In this document: positions 1-6,168 of the stretch, piece after piece
How the letters are laid out: every line of letters begins with the position of its first letter
How positions within the stretch are numbered: position 1 is the stretch's first letter
Source: Clostridiales bacterium
GTDB taxonomy: Bacteria; Bacillota_A; Clostridia; Lachnospirales; Bianqueaceae
DNA: 9,731 nucleotides
Direction of reading: 5' to 3'
Assembly: GCA_019423265.1 (NCBI GenBank)
Contig: JAHZBS010000082.1
Location: 1 to 9,731, forward strand
The notes under the pieces: generated by a model
The model's input: the letters and a program-made list of their open reading frames with translations, nothing else
Databases searched by the model: none
Told to the model about the DNA's origin: nothing
Program-made: the position numbers and the translations under genes

Positions 1-607
1 TGGCCTGTATAAAGATAGACGCTTGTCCCTCAATCTGGTTGGGGTAGGACGCCACCGCCTGCTTAGCTCCGTCCACGTATAAAATGGGAGCAGCGGGTTC
101 CGTACCCTGGAACACAATTTTCTTTGGCAATTGGCCAGAGGGGATCCCCTCCGCTTTCAGGTCGTACACCAAGATCTTGTCCCGGGCTTCCTGCGGCAGG
201 CGGGCCAAAATCGCCTGATCTGTCACTGCATGAAACTTGCTGTTATCCAGTGTGACCTGGCCGGTGAACGTAACCGTTTCCCCGGGATAGGCCGCATAAA
301 TAATGGGGTTCTCCGCTGTGCCGGAATCTGCCTCTGTCAGCTCAAAAGATTCTCCCCTCGCATACTCGCCTCCGCGGATGTAGACGGTCACACCGCCGAC
401 ACTACCCTCGGTGCGAATCTTGTCGCGCGCCGCCTCCAACGTCTTAAAGGGGTTAGCTATAGTACCATCGTTGCTGTCATCCCCATCGAGTGCCACATAA
501 TAGGTTTTGGCTGTCGTGGGGGTTGCCTCCGCGTCTGTCTTACTGGGCAGCAAAAAGGCGGAGCAAACCAGCGCCAGCATCAAAATCCATGTTACTACCT
601 TCTTCAA
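1..607 (-). CDS. Secreted right-handed beta-helix glycoside hydrolase-like protein, N-terminal part
   Basis: An open frame runs without a stop from here off the left edge of the window, so only about the first 200 residues are visible. It begins with a signal peptide: KK, a hydrophobic stretch (WILMLALVCSAFLLP), then a likely cleavage after TDAEA. The mature part starts YYVALDGDDSNDGT..NPFKTLEAARDKIR, the usual opening of secreted beta-helix proteins, and continues VTVYIRGGEY and later LYVDGAKQAVASYPN. The latter resembles the 'vNGk.q.lARyPN' segment of GH141-like and related beta-helix polysaccharidases. The exact family and substrate cannot be fixed because the catalytic part lies outside. 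Start: an ATG at 616-614 directly abuts AGGAG with no spacing, whereas the in-frame TTG at 607-605 sits 9 nt from it, so TTG is preferred (ATG at 616 is the alternative). It lies 46 nt downstream of the surface-protein gene with no terminator between, so the two are probably cotranscribed. The mature visible part contains no cysteine. Confidence 0.85.
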   Translation of the reverse strand, partial: MKKVVTWILMLALVCSAFLLPSKTDAEATPTTAKTYYVALDGDDSNDGTIANPFKTLEAARDKIRTEGSVGGVTVYIRGGEYARGESFELTEADSGTAENPIIYAAYPGETVTFTGQVTLDNSKFHAVTDQAILARLPQEARDKILVYDLKAEGIPSGQLPKKIVFQGTEPAAPILYVDGAKQAVASYPNQIEGQASIFIQA

Positions 608-616
608 AACCTTCAT

Positions 617-621
617 CTCCT
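617..621 (-). promoter_or_regulatory. Ribosome binding site that decides the start of the beta-helix gene
   Basis: Minus-strand AGGAG lies immediately before an ATG (616-614), which is too close for normal initiation, and 9 nt before an in-frame TTG (607-605), which is a usable distance. This argues for TTG as the real start codon. Confidence 0.55.
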
Positions 622-653
622 TTTCTCAGTGACTGTTTTGCCGACAGAAACGT

Positions 654-2279
654 TTATTTCGCTTTGTGACTCCGCTTTTTCATGACACCAACCGTAGCAA
701 GACCGCCTCCGCAGAGTACGACGAGCAGGCTGTAGATCCAGAGGTTGCTATAGTCCCCTGTCGTTGGCTTATCGCTTGGTGTTGTGAGATTGACTGACAT
801 GGGATTCGCTGGCGTCGTGTGATTGGCCGGCTCTGTAGGATCGGCTGGCGTTCTGGGTTCGATGGGCGTTGTGGGTTCAGCCGGCGTATAGCCCGGATCG
901 GCCTCGCCGCATACGGTACAATTGCCGTCCACATAGTTATGTCCAGCCGCAATCACGGTCTGCGCCTCTGTGATCTGAGTCGCCCCCTGTGCATCGCTGA
1001 AATATTGAGTGCATGTAGAGCAATACCAATATTCGATATTTCCATTCTCCGTGCATGTCGCCGCCCTGGCGTCGGTCTTGGTCAGCGGGTGGCTATGGAC
1101 GACGGCGCCGCCATATTCGCTCACCGTACCGGTTCCATCGCTCACCTGCACATTCATGGTCACAGGTGTACTACAAAAATCGGTATACAGATCGCCGTTA
1201 GCCTCTTCCGAGAATAATTTAAGCGTATAGGATCCATCTGCGACGCCTGTCAACGGGATCGAGAGCGTTCCTGTCGCCGCATTTGAGCTGTCCGCCAGCT
1301 TAGCGTAGTATTTTACATTGTCATTAGCATCCGTGAGCACACAGGCGATATATTGATTCATACCTGTCGTGGCGGAGGTGTAGCTGAATTGAAGTGTCGC
1401 TCCTGTCTGAACGCACTGTTCATTCGTCGCCACCACGGTCAGCGTCTGAGACTCGTCCTGCATGGTGAACTTCACCGCTCCGGTCGCTGCCTCCGCACTG
1501 ACAAAACCATCTCCCACCCCTGCTGCTGCCTTGCCGTTATCGGCATCCGCAGCTGAGGTAAAGACCACCTGGGATAAGTCTAACACCAGCGCAGGGCGCA
1601 CAGCCAGCTCCGCAAAAGCCGCTGAATCAACGTAGTTTGAAGCGCCATCCGCTCTGGCTTTTCTGGCTCTGCCATAGTAGGGCTGAGGGGTTCGGAGCAG
1701 ATATTGATCCCCAAAGCTGCGGACGGTGTTGTCGTTGATGGTTTCCCACTCGGCCTTGGACAAAGCCCACAATTTCTGTGTGATCGCCGGCCCGGAGATT
1801 CCGTCTGCACTGGGACTTGCGCTCGTGCCGCCTCCCTGCAGAGTCCGGTCCTTGACCGCGGTCAGTTCTTTAGCGGAAAATCCGGCGGCGATGGTTGCCA
1901 TTGTCTGCTGAAGCGTACTTCCCGCATACTCGGTGGGTTCATTCCAGCTTGTCCCATCCGGATTGTTCGCATAGTACAATTTGTTTGCACTGTCGTAGGT
2001 GGAGCCTTCGAATTCGCCTCCGCCCGTTCGGAACACACTCTTGCCAAAATCATTTCCCTTTGCCAAGAGCGTCACGCTGTCCGGCTGTTGATAAATGCCC
2101 GTTGTGTCGTTCCCAACGACCCACCACTCATGCCCGGCAAAGGCAACGGTGCTTGCATTGACTGTAAACTGCGGCGCCGCCGTCTGCACCTGTGCCGCCG
2201 ATACCACCTGGGGCACCGCAAGCAGCAGTGCGAGTGTACTTGCAAGTACTGCAGCCTTGCGCTTCTTTCTTGTTCTCAT
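654..2279 (-). CDS. Secreted DUF6273-like surface protein with Cys/His module and wall-sorting-like C-terminus
   Basis: The protein has 541 residues if started at the ATG at 2279. An upstream in-frame ATG at 2300 has no Shine-Dalgarno, whereas AAAGGGG at 2297-2291 precedes 2279. Order of parts: signal peptide (RTRKKRK, a hydrophobic stretch, cleavage near VSA, about residue 28). Next is a DUF6273-like domain, about residues 46-238 (GHEWWVVGND..VTLLAKG, KLWALSKAE, LLRTPQPYYG, AVRPALVLDLSQVVFTSA), a fold seen in many Firmicute surface proteins. A beta-sandwich-like region follows (about 266-380: VKFTMQDESQTLTV, YTLKLFSEEANGDLYTDF). A Cys/His module spans about 394-460 (HSH, CTENGN, YWYCSTC, GHNY, CTVCGE). 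Then come a Pro/Thr-rich linker (about 465-503), KPTTGD at 504-509, a membrane segment (about 512-533) and KKRSHK. The tail has the shape of an LPxTG sorting signal but with Lys in place of Leu. Its biochemical function is unknown; adhesion or ligand binding at the wall is inference. It is first in a unit with the secreted beta-helix gene. Confidence 0.85.
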   Translation of the reverse strand: MRTRKKRKAAVLASTLALLLAVPQVVSAAQVQTAAPQFTVNASTVAFAGHEWWVVGNDTTGIYQQPDSVTLLAKGNDFGKSVFRTGGGEFEGSTYDSANKLYYANNPDGTSWNEPTEYAGSTLQQTMATIAAGFSAKELTAVKDRTLQGGGTSASPSADGISGPAITQKLWALSKAEWETINDNTVRSFGDQYLLRTPQPYYGRARKARADGASNYVDSAAFAELAVRPALVLDLSQVVFTSAADADNGKAAAGVGDGFVSAEAATGAVKFTMQDESQTLTVVATNEQCVQTGATLQFSYTSATTGMNQYIACVLTDANDNVKYYAKLADSSNAATGTLSIPLTGVADGSYTLKLFSEEANGDLYTDFCSTPVTMNVQVSDGTGTVSEYGGAVVHSHPLTKTDARAATCTENGNIEYWYCSTCTQYFSDAQGATQITEAQTVIAAGHNYVDGNCTVCGEADPGYTPAEPTTPIEPRTPADPTEPANHTTPANPMSVNLTTPSDKPTTGDYSNLWIYSLLVVLCGGGLATVGVMKKRSHKAK

Positions 2280-2331
2280 TTTCTCTGATTCCCCTTTCAT
2301 TTGAATGGTAATTTCTATATGCCATTATTTT

Positions 2332-2360
2332 ACCATATTTTTCCTCTAAAAAATAGCCAA
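2332..2360 (-). promoter_or_regulatory. Candidate promoter for the surface-protein unit
   Basis: On the minus strand, TTGGCT (2360-2355) and TATGGT (2337-2332) are separated by 17 bp in an AT-rich stretch. Each matches the sigma-A consensus at 4 of 6 positions. An overlapping TAAAAT (2332-2327) is another possible -10. Transcription would start near 2325, about 45 nt before the ATG. The match is modest, but a promoter is expected here because the upstream operon ends in a strong terminator at 2467-2506. Confidence 0.35.
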
Positions 2361-2380
2361 AATATTGCCATTTTTGGCTA
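2354..2380. repeat. Inverted repeat TAGCCAAAA-N9-TTTTGGCTA, possible operator
   Basis: Two perfect 9-bp arms (2354-2362 and 2372-2380) are separated by 9 bp. The left arm overlaps the candidate -35 of the surface-protein unit. No T-run follows on either strand as a terminator would need, so a protein-binding site is more likely than a terminator. In addition TGCCATTTTT occurs twice, at 2366-2375 and 2387-2396, 21 bp apart (two helical turns), and a related TGCCATTATTTT lies at 2320-2331. Confidence 0.4.
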
Positions 2381-2466
2381 AAGAACTGCCATTTTTTACA
2401 GATACTTTCTTTATTGGAAAATATTGTTTCCTAATACTCAAATAGGGGAGGCATCTTTTCCATGAA

Positions 2467-2506
2467 AAAAACCTCTGCAAAATTTACAACTTTTGCAGAG
2501 GTTTTT
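2467..2506 (-). terminator. Strong intrinsic terminator, probably bidirectional
   Basis: AAAAACCTCTGCAAAA (2467-2482) pairs perfectly over 16 bp with TTTTGCAGAGGTTTTT (2491-2506) around an 8-nt loop. On the minus strand the GC core CCTCTGC/GCAGAGG is followed by a run of T residues. It lies 14 nt after the stop codon of the SGNH hydrolase (2521) and so ends the long regulator-kinase-beta-helix-esterase unit. Confidence 0.9.
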
Positions 2507-2520
2507 CGGCTGAAGGCGGA

Positions 2521-3549
2521 TCAGAACGGTACCTTTTTGCCGTATCTTTTTTCAAGAGCTTCCTTCAAGACCGGATACAATCGCTCCGACATGAGACGGT
2601 ATCCGATATCGTTTGGATGCAGCGTATCTATAGTACACGCAAAGCGCCCCACCGTCCCAAAGACGTCGCTGTTATCGACGAAATATACGTTCTGGTCGCC
2701 GGCGGCAATTGCATTTTCATAGGTCTGGCGGATAATATCGCGGCGCTCTAGCAATTCATACTCGTGCCAGTAATCGTTGGCCTTCGTGAGCATTACGATT
2801 GGCAAGTCCGGCTGGGCCGCGCGGATGATTTTGAAAAAGTTCTCATGGGTCTTTCTGAGATGATCCGCTGTCTCCGCGTTGTGGTCGTAGTCCATGACAA
2901 AGGCCGAGAGCTTCTGCTTTGCGATGAGCTCCGCCATAGCCGGCTCTCCGAGGGCAGATCCGGAAAACCCAAAATTAACGAAGTTTGCGTCAACCCATCG
3001 CGCCGTGTAGGCGACAAAATTGCAGGAGGGGTGAGTCGCAGTGCAGCCCTCCGTGACCGAAGATCCGTAATACAGAATGGGATCTTCAAAGGTGTAGGGC
3101 GTGGGCGGGAGGATCTCCGCATCGTCGTCGATGGCGATCTCAATATCCTCCACCTCTTCATTTCTCGGCATATAAATCGCAATATCCTCCATGGTGCCCG
3201 GAAGCGGGATCTCCCGTTCCCCCACCGTCTTTCCAAATTCCGGCGGGACTATATACCCGACATAGTCCGCCTCCAGCCCTCTGCCCCGAAGGACGTCGCA
3301 GGCAGCGGAGCCGACGATGGGAAAATTCACATCCGGCGTACAGGCTTTCAGCGTCGTGCGGATCCACAGTTTTTTCGTGTTGGTGCGGAAACGGACGCGC
3401 CCCCCTGTGGAGCGCACGCGCATGATGTCCACCCATTCGCTGACTTTTCCCAGGATCTCCTCCGGCGCTTTCCACAGATGGCCCTTGTGGTACTGGGACA
3501 GCAGTCCGCTAATCACAACAGGCGCTTCATAGATTGAGATATTTTTCAT
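2521..3549 (-). CDS. Two-domain SGNH/GDSL hydrolase (putative carbohydrate esterase), apparently cytoplasmic
   Basis: 342 residues. About residues 1-150 form a beta-rich N-terminal domain typical of SGNH_hydro_N / GxDLY-type esterases. The C-terminal SGNH domain begins at about 155. Visible catalytic blocks: YYGSSVTEG (residues 160-168, Ser164 the probable nucleophile), FGFSGSALGE (193-202, oxyanion-hole glycine), DYDHNA (220-225, in place of the classical GxND and usual for this subfamily) and DTLHPND (308-314, Asp308 and His311 completing the triad). Enzymes of this type remove acyl, mostly acetyl, groups from sugars; the actual substrate is not visible. There is no signal peptide or membrane segment, which points to the cytoplasm. 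The start is supported by GAAGGAGAT placed 8 nt before the ATG. The gene begins 36 nt after the beta-helix gene and is last in its unit. A joint role in breaking down an acetylated oligosaccharide is inferred. Confidence 0.9.
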   Translation of the reverse strand: MKNISIYEAPVVISGLLSQYHKGHLWKAPEEILGKVSEWVDIMRVRSTGGRVRFRTNTKKLWIRTTLKACTPDVNFPIVGSAACDVLRGRGLEADYVGYIVPPEFGKTVGEREIPLPGTMEDIAIYMPRNEEVEDIEIAIDDDAEILPPTPYTFEDPILYYGSSVTEGCTATHPSCNFVAYTARWVDANFVNFGFSGSALGEPAMAELIAKQKLSAFVMDYDHNAETADHLRKTHENFFKIIRAAQPDLPIVMLTKANDYWHEYELLERRDIIRQTYENAIAAGDQNVYFVDNSDVFGTVGRFACTIDTLHPNDIGYRLMSERLYPVLKEALEKRYGKKVPF

Positions 3550-3585
3550 GGGTTTGTATCTCCTTCCTCTTGATTGGCTCTATGT

Positions 3586-6081
3586 CTACTCCATCACCGT
3601 AAGGTCCGCGCCCGCATCCACAATCTCCGTGCCGACATTTTCAAATCGGTTGTTGCGCAGGACCGCGCTGACGCCGTCACCGAGCTCAATGCCGTACGCG
3701 CTATTGCGGCTTACATTGTTTTCAAATACAATACCGCGGTAGCTGAAGCTGCCGTCCTCATGCTTACGGCGCGGAAGCGCGGTTAACGTGCAGTCATCCT
3801 CCGCCGTATTGCCACGGATCACCACGGAGAGTGTGCTGTCGTGGGTCTCACCGCCGAGAAGACCGATGGCAGCGCTGTTGGAGTAGAAACCGCGCCCGCG
3901 GGTAACGCGGTTGTTGAGGATCTGCGCAAAAATCTCTCCGGCACTGTTCCACGTAGGCCCACACCCGCTGAGGTCTTCCATCACGACGCCGCCGTTGTCG
4001 CAGAGATCGTTTCCGTCCACAATGTTAGAGTATGTCCCGCCCCAGTGATAGATCCCGCGGCCCAGCGCTCCGACCTTGTTTTCCACGACAAAGGTATTCT
4101 CAAACTTTTTAAAGTCAGACAGGCAGACAACGCTGGTCTCATCCAGCTCACAGTCAAGGGGCTCTTCCAGCGTCACGCCGTCGCCGCCGCTCTCCTTGAC
4201 GGGTATGCGGGTTCCGATTCCTCGCCCTCCGGTTACATAGATGCAGCCGCGGTCGAACGCTCCGGCCACAACCTCGTGGTTTTCAAACAGCCCCCGCAGG
4301 CAATCCTGTCCATATTTTGCGTATAGCTGATCCATATCGATTGTAAGCCGGTCTCCCTCGCACTTCTTGATGGGAACTTCCATATGGTTGCTCCAAATAT
4401 GGAAACAGAAGCCCTCTGAATCGCAGTGCCATAGGAAGGGCTTGATGCGATTGTTCGCCATATAGTAGTTGGCGTGCTCCTCCATGATCCAGAAAACACC
4501 GCGGCTTGTCTTCGATGCGCTTCCGAACACATTGTTTTCAAGAATAATATTGCGGCACTGCCGTCTCCAAGTGCTGTCCGGATTGTAGCAGGTGGAGAAA
4601 AAGTCAATGCCCCCCGCCATGTCGCCGCCAGTCATATCGTTGCCGCTGATGACCACATTCTGGCCCCCTAGAATGGCGAGACAGTTGCCGCCGCCCTCGA
4701 TCACATTGTCCAGAACCTTTATATTTCTGCCTTTGATCGCAATGGCGACCCAAACGCAGGTAATGGATGGGTAATTGGCGATGGGCTGCGCATATTTATT
4801 ATTGTTATCATACTCCCCCACGTAGAAGGGCTCAGTCCTGTCCGCCTTGCGGTGGACAATATAGGTGGGAGACTGATAGATATGACAATTCTTGATGACC
4901 ACATTGTCCGCATCTCTGTCATCGTCGATCAAGTTGGCATAACAGGGAACGCGATTGTACGCATCGTTGCCGAGCTTTGGCGCACCGTCGCGGATCGGCG
5001 CGCCGATCACAACCGCGGAATACACGCTCATGATATTGAGATCTTCAACCGCAAAATCGCCGTCGCCTTTGATGAACACAGGGATTTCGCTCCCCTGCCG
5101 GTACGTCCCCCAGCCATCGCGGGGATTCATGCCGAGAGGAAGCTCAAGCCATACCCTGTTGGGGTCCTCACCCTTAAGCTTTACGCCCCGCGGAATGTAA
5201 ATCGAGCCATAGAAATGGTAGCGCCCCACGGGGATCAGAACCGTTCCTCCGCCTGCCGCGCCTGCCGCGTCCAGCGCCTTCTGGAACCCTGGGGCGCTGT
5301 CCGGGATGTTTTCGTATGTCTTGTCAAACACGTAATCTGAGGAATTTGCAATGAATCCGACGGCGCCGTAGTCCACCACATTGAAAACTCTGCTGGCATC
5401 CTTCACGGCATCCAGATGTCCGCAGGGGAAAACCTCTGTCTCAAGGGCAACCGGCACGCCGCTTTTTTCGTTCATGATGTACACAGTACACGCCCCGCAC
5501 GGAACGCCGGCCGGGACAAACGCCCGAACCTCATAGCAGCTTGCCGCGGTTACGGACAACTCATGCAGATTTTCCTGACAGTCGCGCAGAAACACGCTGA
5601 CACCGTGCCCCGCGGTGAGCATTTTTCCGTATCCGTGAACTTCCTCTCCGCTCAGATCAAAGCAGTCGGGCGTCGCAAAGCACTGTCCAAAAATGCGCAG
5701 CTCCTCGCCCGCAATTACCATATCATTCTGAAGCCACTTTATCTCCGGAACATTCATGTTATAGGGCGCGCTGACTCCCGCTTCGCTTTTCACAGTAACC
5801 TGCCAACCGCTGAATTCGCCGTCCGGCGTCTTGACCGTAAGGATATGCCCATCCGCATTCTTTACGATTTCCGCTTCGCTTTCTTCCCCGGACGCAAAGT
5901 TCATATCGGCGGCCGGCTTTCCAGCCGAAAGGAACGCCTGAACCTCTTCTTTGCCGGCGCTGAGCTTTCTCATTAAAACTTTTGCATTGTCAAAACCGTC
6001 CCCGGTGATCACTGCCAGATTTCCTGACGGAACGGCGTTTGTGATATGTCGAATCATCACTTTATCGTTAAAATTCTGCAT
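3586..6081 (-). CDS. Pectate-lyase-3-type right-handed beta-helix protein, without signal peptide
   Basis: 831 residues from the ATG at 6081, chosen because AAAGGAG (6096-6090) lies 8 nt upstream; an in-frame ATG at 6105 lacks such a site. Two N-terminal beta-sandwich segments look like IPT/TIG domains: about residues 6-95 (VPSGNLAVITGDGF) and 110-215 (PEIKWLQNDMVIAGEELRIFGQCF). From about 232 comes the typical pectate_lyase_3 entry VFNVVDYGAVG, then FQKALDAAGAAGGGTVLIPVGRYHF, followed by many beta-helix coils to the C-terminus (IKVLDNVIEGGG, VVISGNDMTGGD, IILENNVFG, VIRGNTAEDD, IVFENNVSRNSAYGIELGDG, AVLRNNRFENVG). The fold is shared by polysaccharide lyases, GH28-like hydrolases, epimerases and phage tailspikes; catalytic residues and substrate cannot be named. 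There is no signal peptide, and 23 cysteines in 831 residues suggest a reducing, cytoplasmic location. It lies between the kinase and the SGNH esterase genes, probably in one operon. Confidence 0.85.
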   Translation of the reverse strand: MQNFNDKVMIRHITNAVPSGNLAVITGDGFDNAKVLMRKLSAGKEEVQAFLSAGKPAADMNFASGEESEAEIVKNADGHILTVKTPDGEFSGWQVTVKSEAGVSAPYNMNVPEIKWLQNDMVIAGEELRIFGQCFATPDCFDLSGEEVHGYGKMLTAGHGVSVFLRDCQENLHELSVTAASCYEVRAFVPAGVPCGACTVYIMNEKSGVPVALETEVFPCGHLDAVKDASRVFNVVDYGAVGFIANSSDYVFDKTYENIPDSAPGFQKALDAAGAAGGGTVLIPVGRYHFYGSIYIPRGVKLKGEDPNRVWLELPLGMNPRDGWGTYRQGSEIPVFIKGDGDFAVEDLNIMSVYSAVVIGAPIRDGAPKLGNDAYNRVPCYANLIDDDRDADNVVIKNCHIYQSPTYIVHRKADRTEPFYVGEYDNNNKYAQPIANYPSITCVWVAIAIKGRNIKVLDNVIEGGGNCLAILGGQNVVISGNDMTGGDMAGGIDFFSTCYNPDSTWRRQCRNIILENNVFGSASKTSRGVFWIMEEHANYYMANNRIKPFLWHCDSEGFCFHIWSNHMEVPIKKCEGDRLTIDMDQLYAKYGQDCLRGLFENHEVVAGAFDRGCIYVTGGRGIGTRIPVKESGGDGVTLEEPLDCELDETSVVCLSDFKKFENTFVVENKVGALGRGIYHWGGTYSNIVDGNDLCDNGGVVMEDLSGCGPTWNSAGEIFAQILNNRVTRGRGFYSNSAAIGLLGGETHDSTLSVVIRGNTAEDDCTLTALPRRKHEDGSFSYRGIVFENNVSRNSAYGIELGDGVSAVLRNNRFENVGTEIVDAGADLTVME

Positions 6082-6089
6082 GTTGATTG

Positions 6090-6096
6090 CTCCTTT
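6090..6096 (-). promoter_or_regulatory. Ribosome binding site fixing the beta-helix gene start
   Basis: Minus-strand AAAGGAG is followed 8 nt later by the ATG at 6081-6079. It lies inside the reading frame that would start at the ATG at 6105, so the longer version of the protein is unlikely. Confidence 0.75.
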
Positions 6097-6125
6097 GCGT
6101 TGCATAAATTATTCTTCTGTCTCAT

Positions 6126-6160
6126 GCCGCGCCTGTCGGCTTGGTTGCTCTTGGCACGGC
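6126..6160 (-). other. Possible intercistronic RNA hairpin between kinase and beta-helix genes
   Basis: Minus-strand GCCGTGCC (6160-6153) can pair with GGCGCGGC (6133-6126) over 8 bp with one G-U pair around a 19-nt loop. It is not followed by a T-run, so it is not a normal terminator. It could affect mRNA stability or the relative expression of the flanking genes. I see no convincing promoter in this 87-nt gap. Confidence 0.25.
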
Positions 6161-6168
6161 TGAGCTCC

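Noticed and set aside
131..685. Plus-strand open frame of 184 codons
   Set aside because: It lies antisense to the secreted beta-helix gene and its leader, has no ribosome binding site, and its translation has no recognisable domain. The minus-strand frame has a signal peptide and family motifs.
820..890. Tandem repeat or phase-variable tract in the Pro/Thr linker of the surface protein
   Set aside because: The roughly repeating PAEPTTP/PADPTEP codons give similar but not identical DNA units; there is no clean repeat or homopolymer run that would suggest slippage.
1704..2288. Plus-strand open frame of 194 codons
   Set aside because: It is a mirror of the surface-protein gene. Its peptide is rich in Arg, Cys and His without pattern, and no promoter or Shine-Dalgarno precedes it.
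2280..2300. Longer start of the surface protein at the ATG at 2300
   Set aside because: No Shine-Dalgarno precedes it, and the seven extra acidic residues would weaken the basic start of the signal peptide. AAAGGGG precedes the ATG at 2279.
2764..3537. Plus-strand open frame of 257 codons
   Set aside because: It is antisense to the SGNH hydrolase, whose catalytic blocks are all intact on the minus strand. The length is explained by the GC-rich codon positions of the real gene.
6082..6105. Longer start of the beta-helix protein at the ATG at 6105
   Set aside because: No ribosome binding site precedes it, and AAAGGAG lies inside the extension at the right distance for the ATG at 6081.
6106..6168. 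Hairpin in the kinase to beta-helix gap as a transcription terminator
   Set aside because: The 8-bp stem has a 19-nt loop and no T-run on the minus strand, so it cannot be called an intrinsic terminator; it is listed only as a possible RNA structure.
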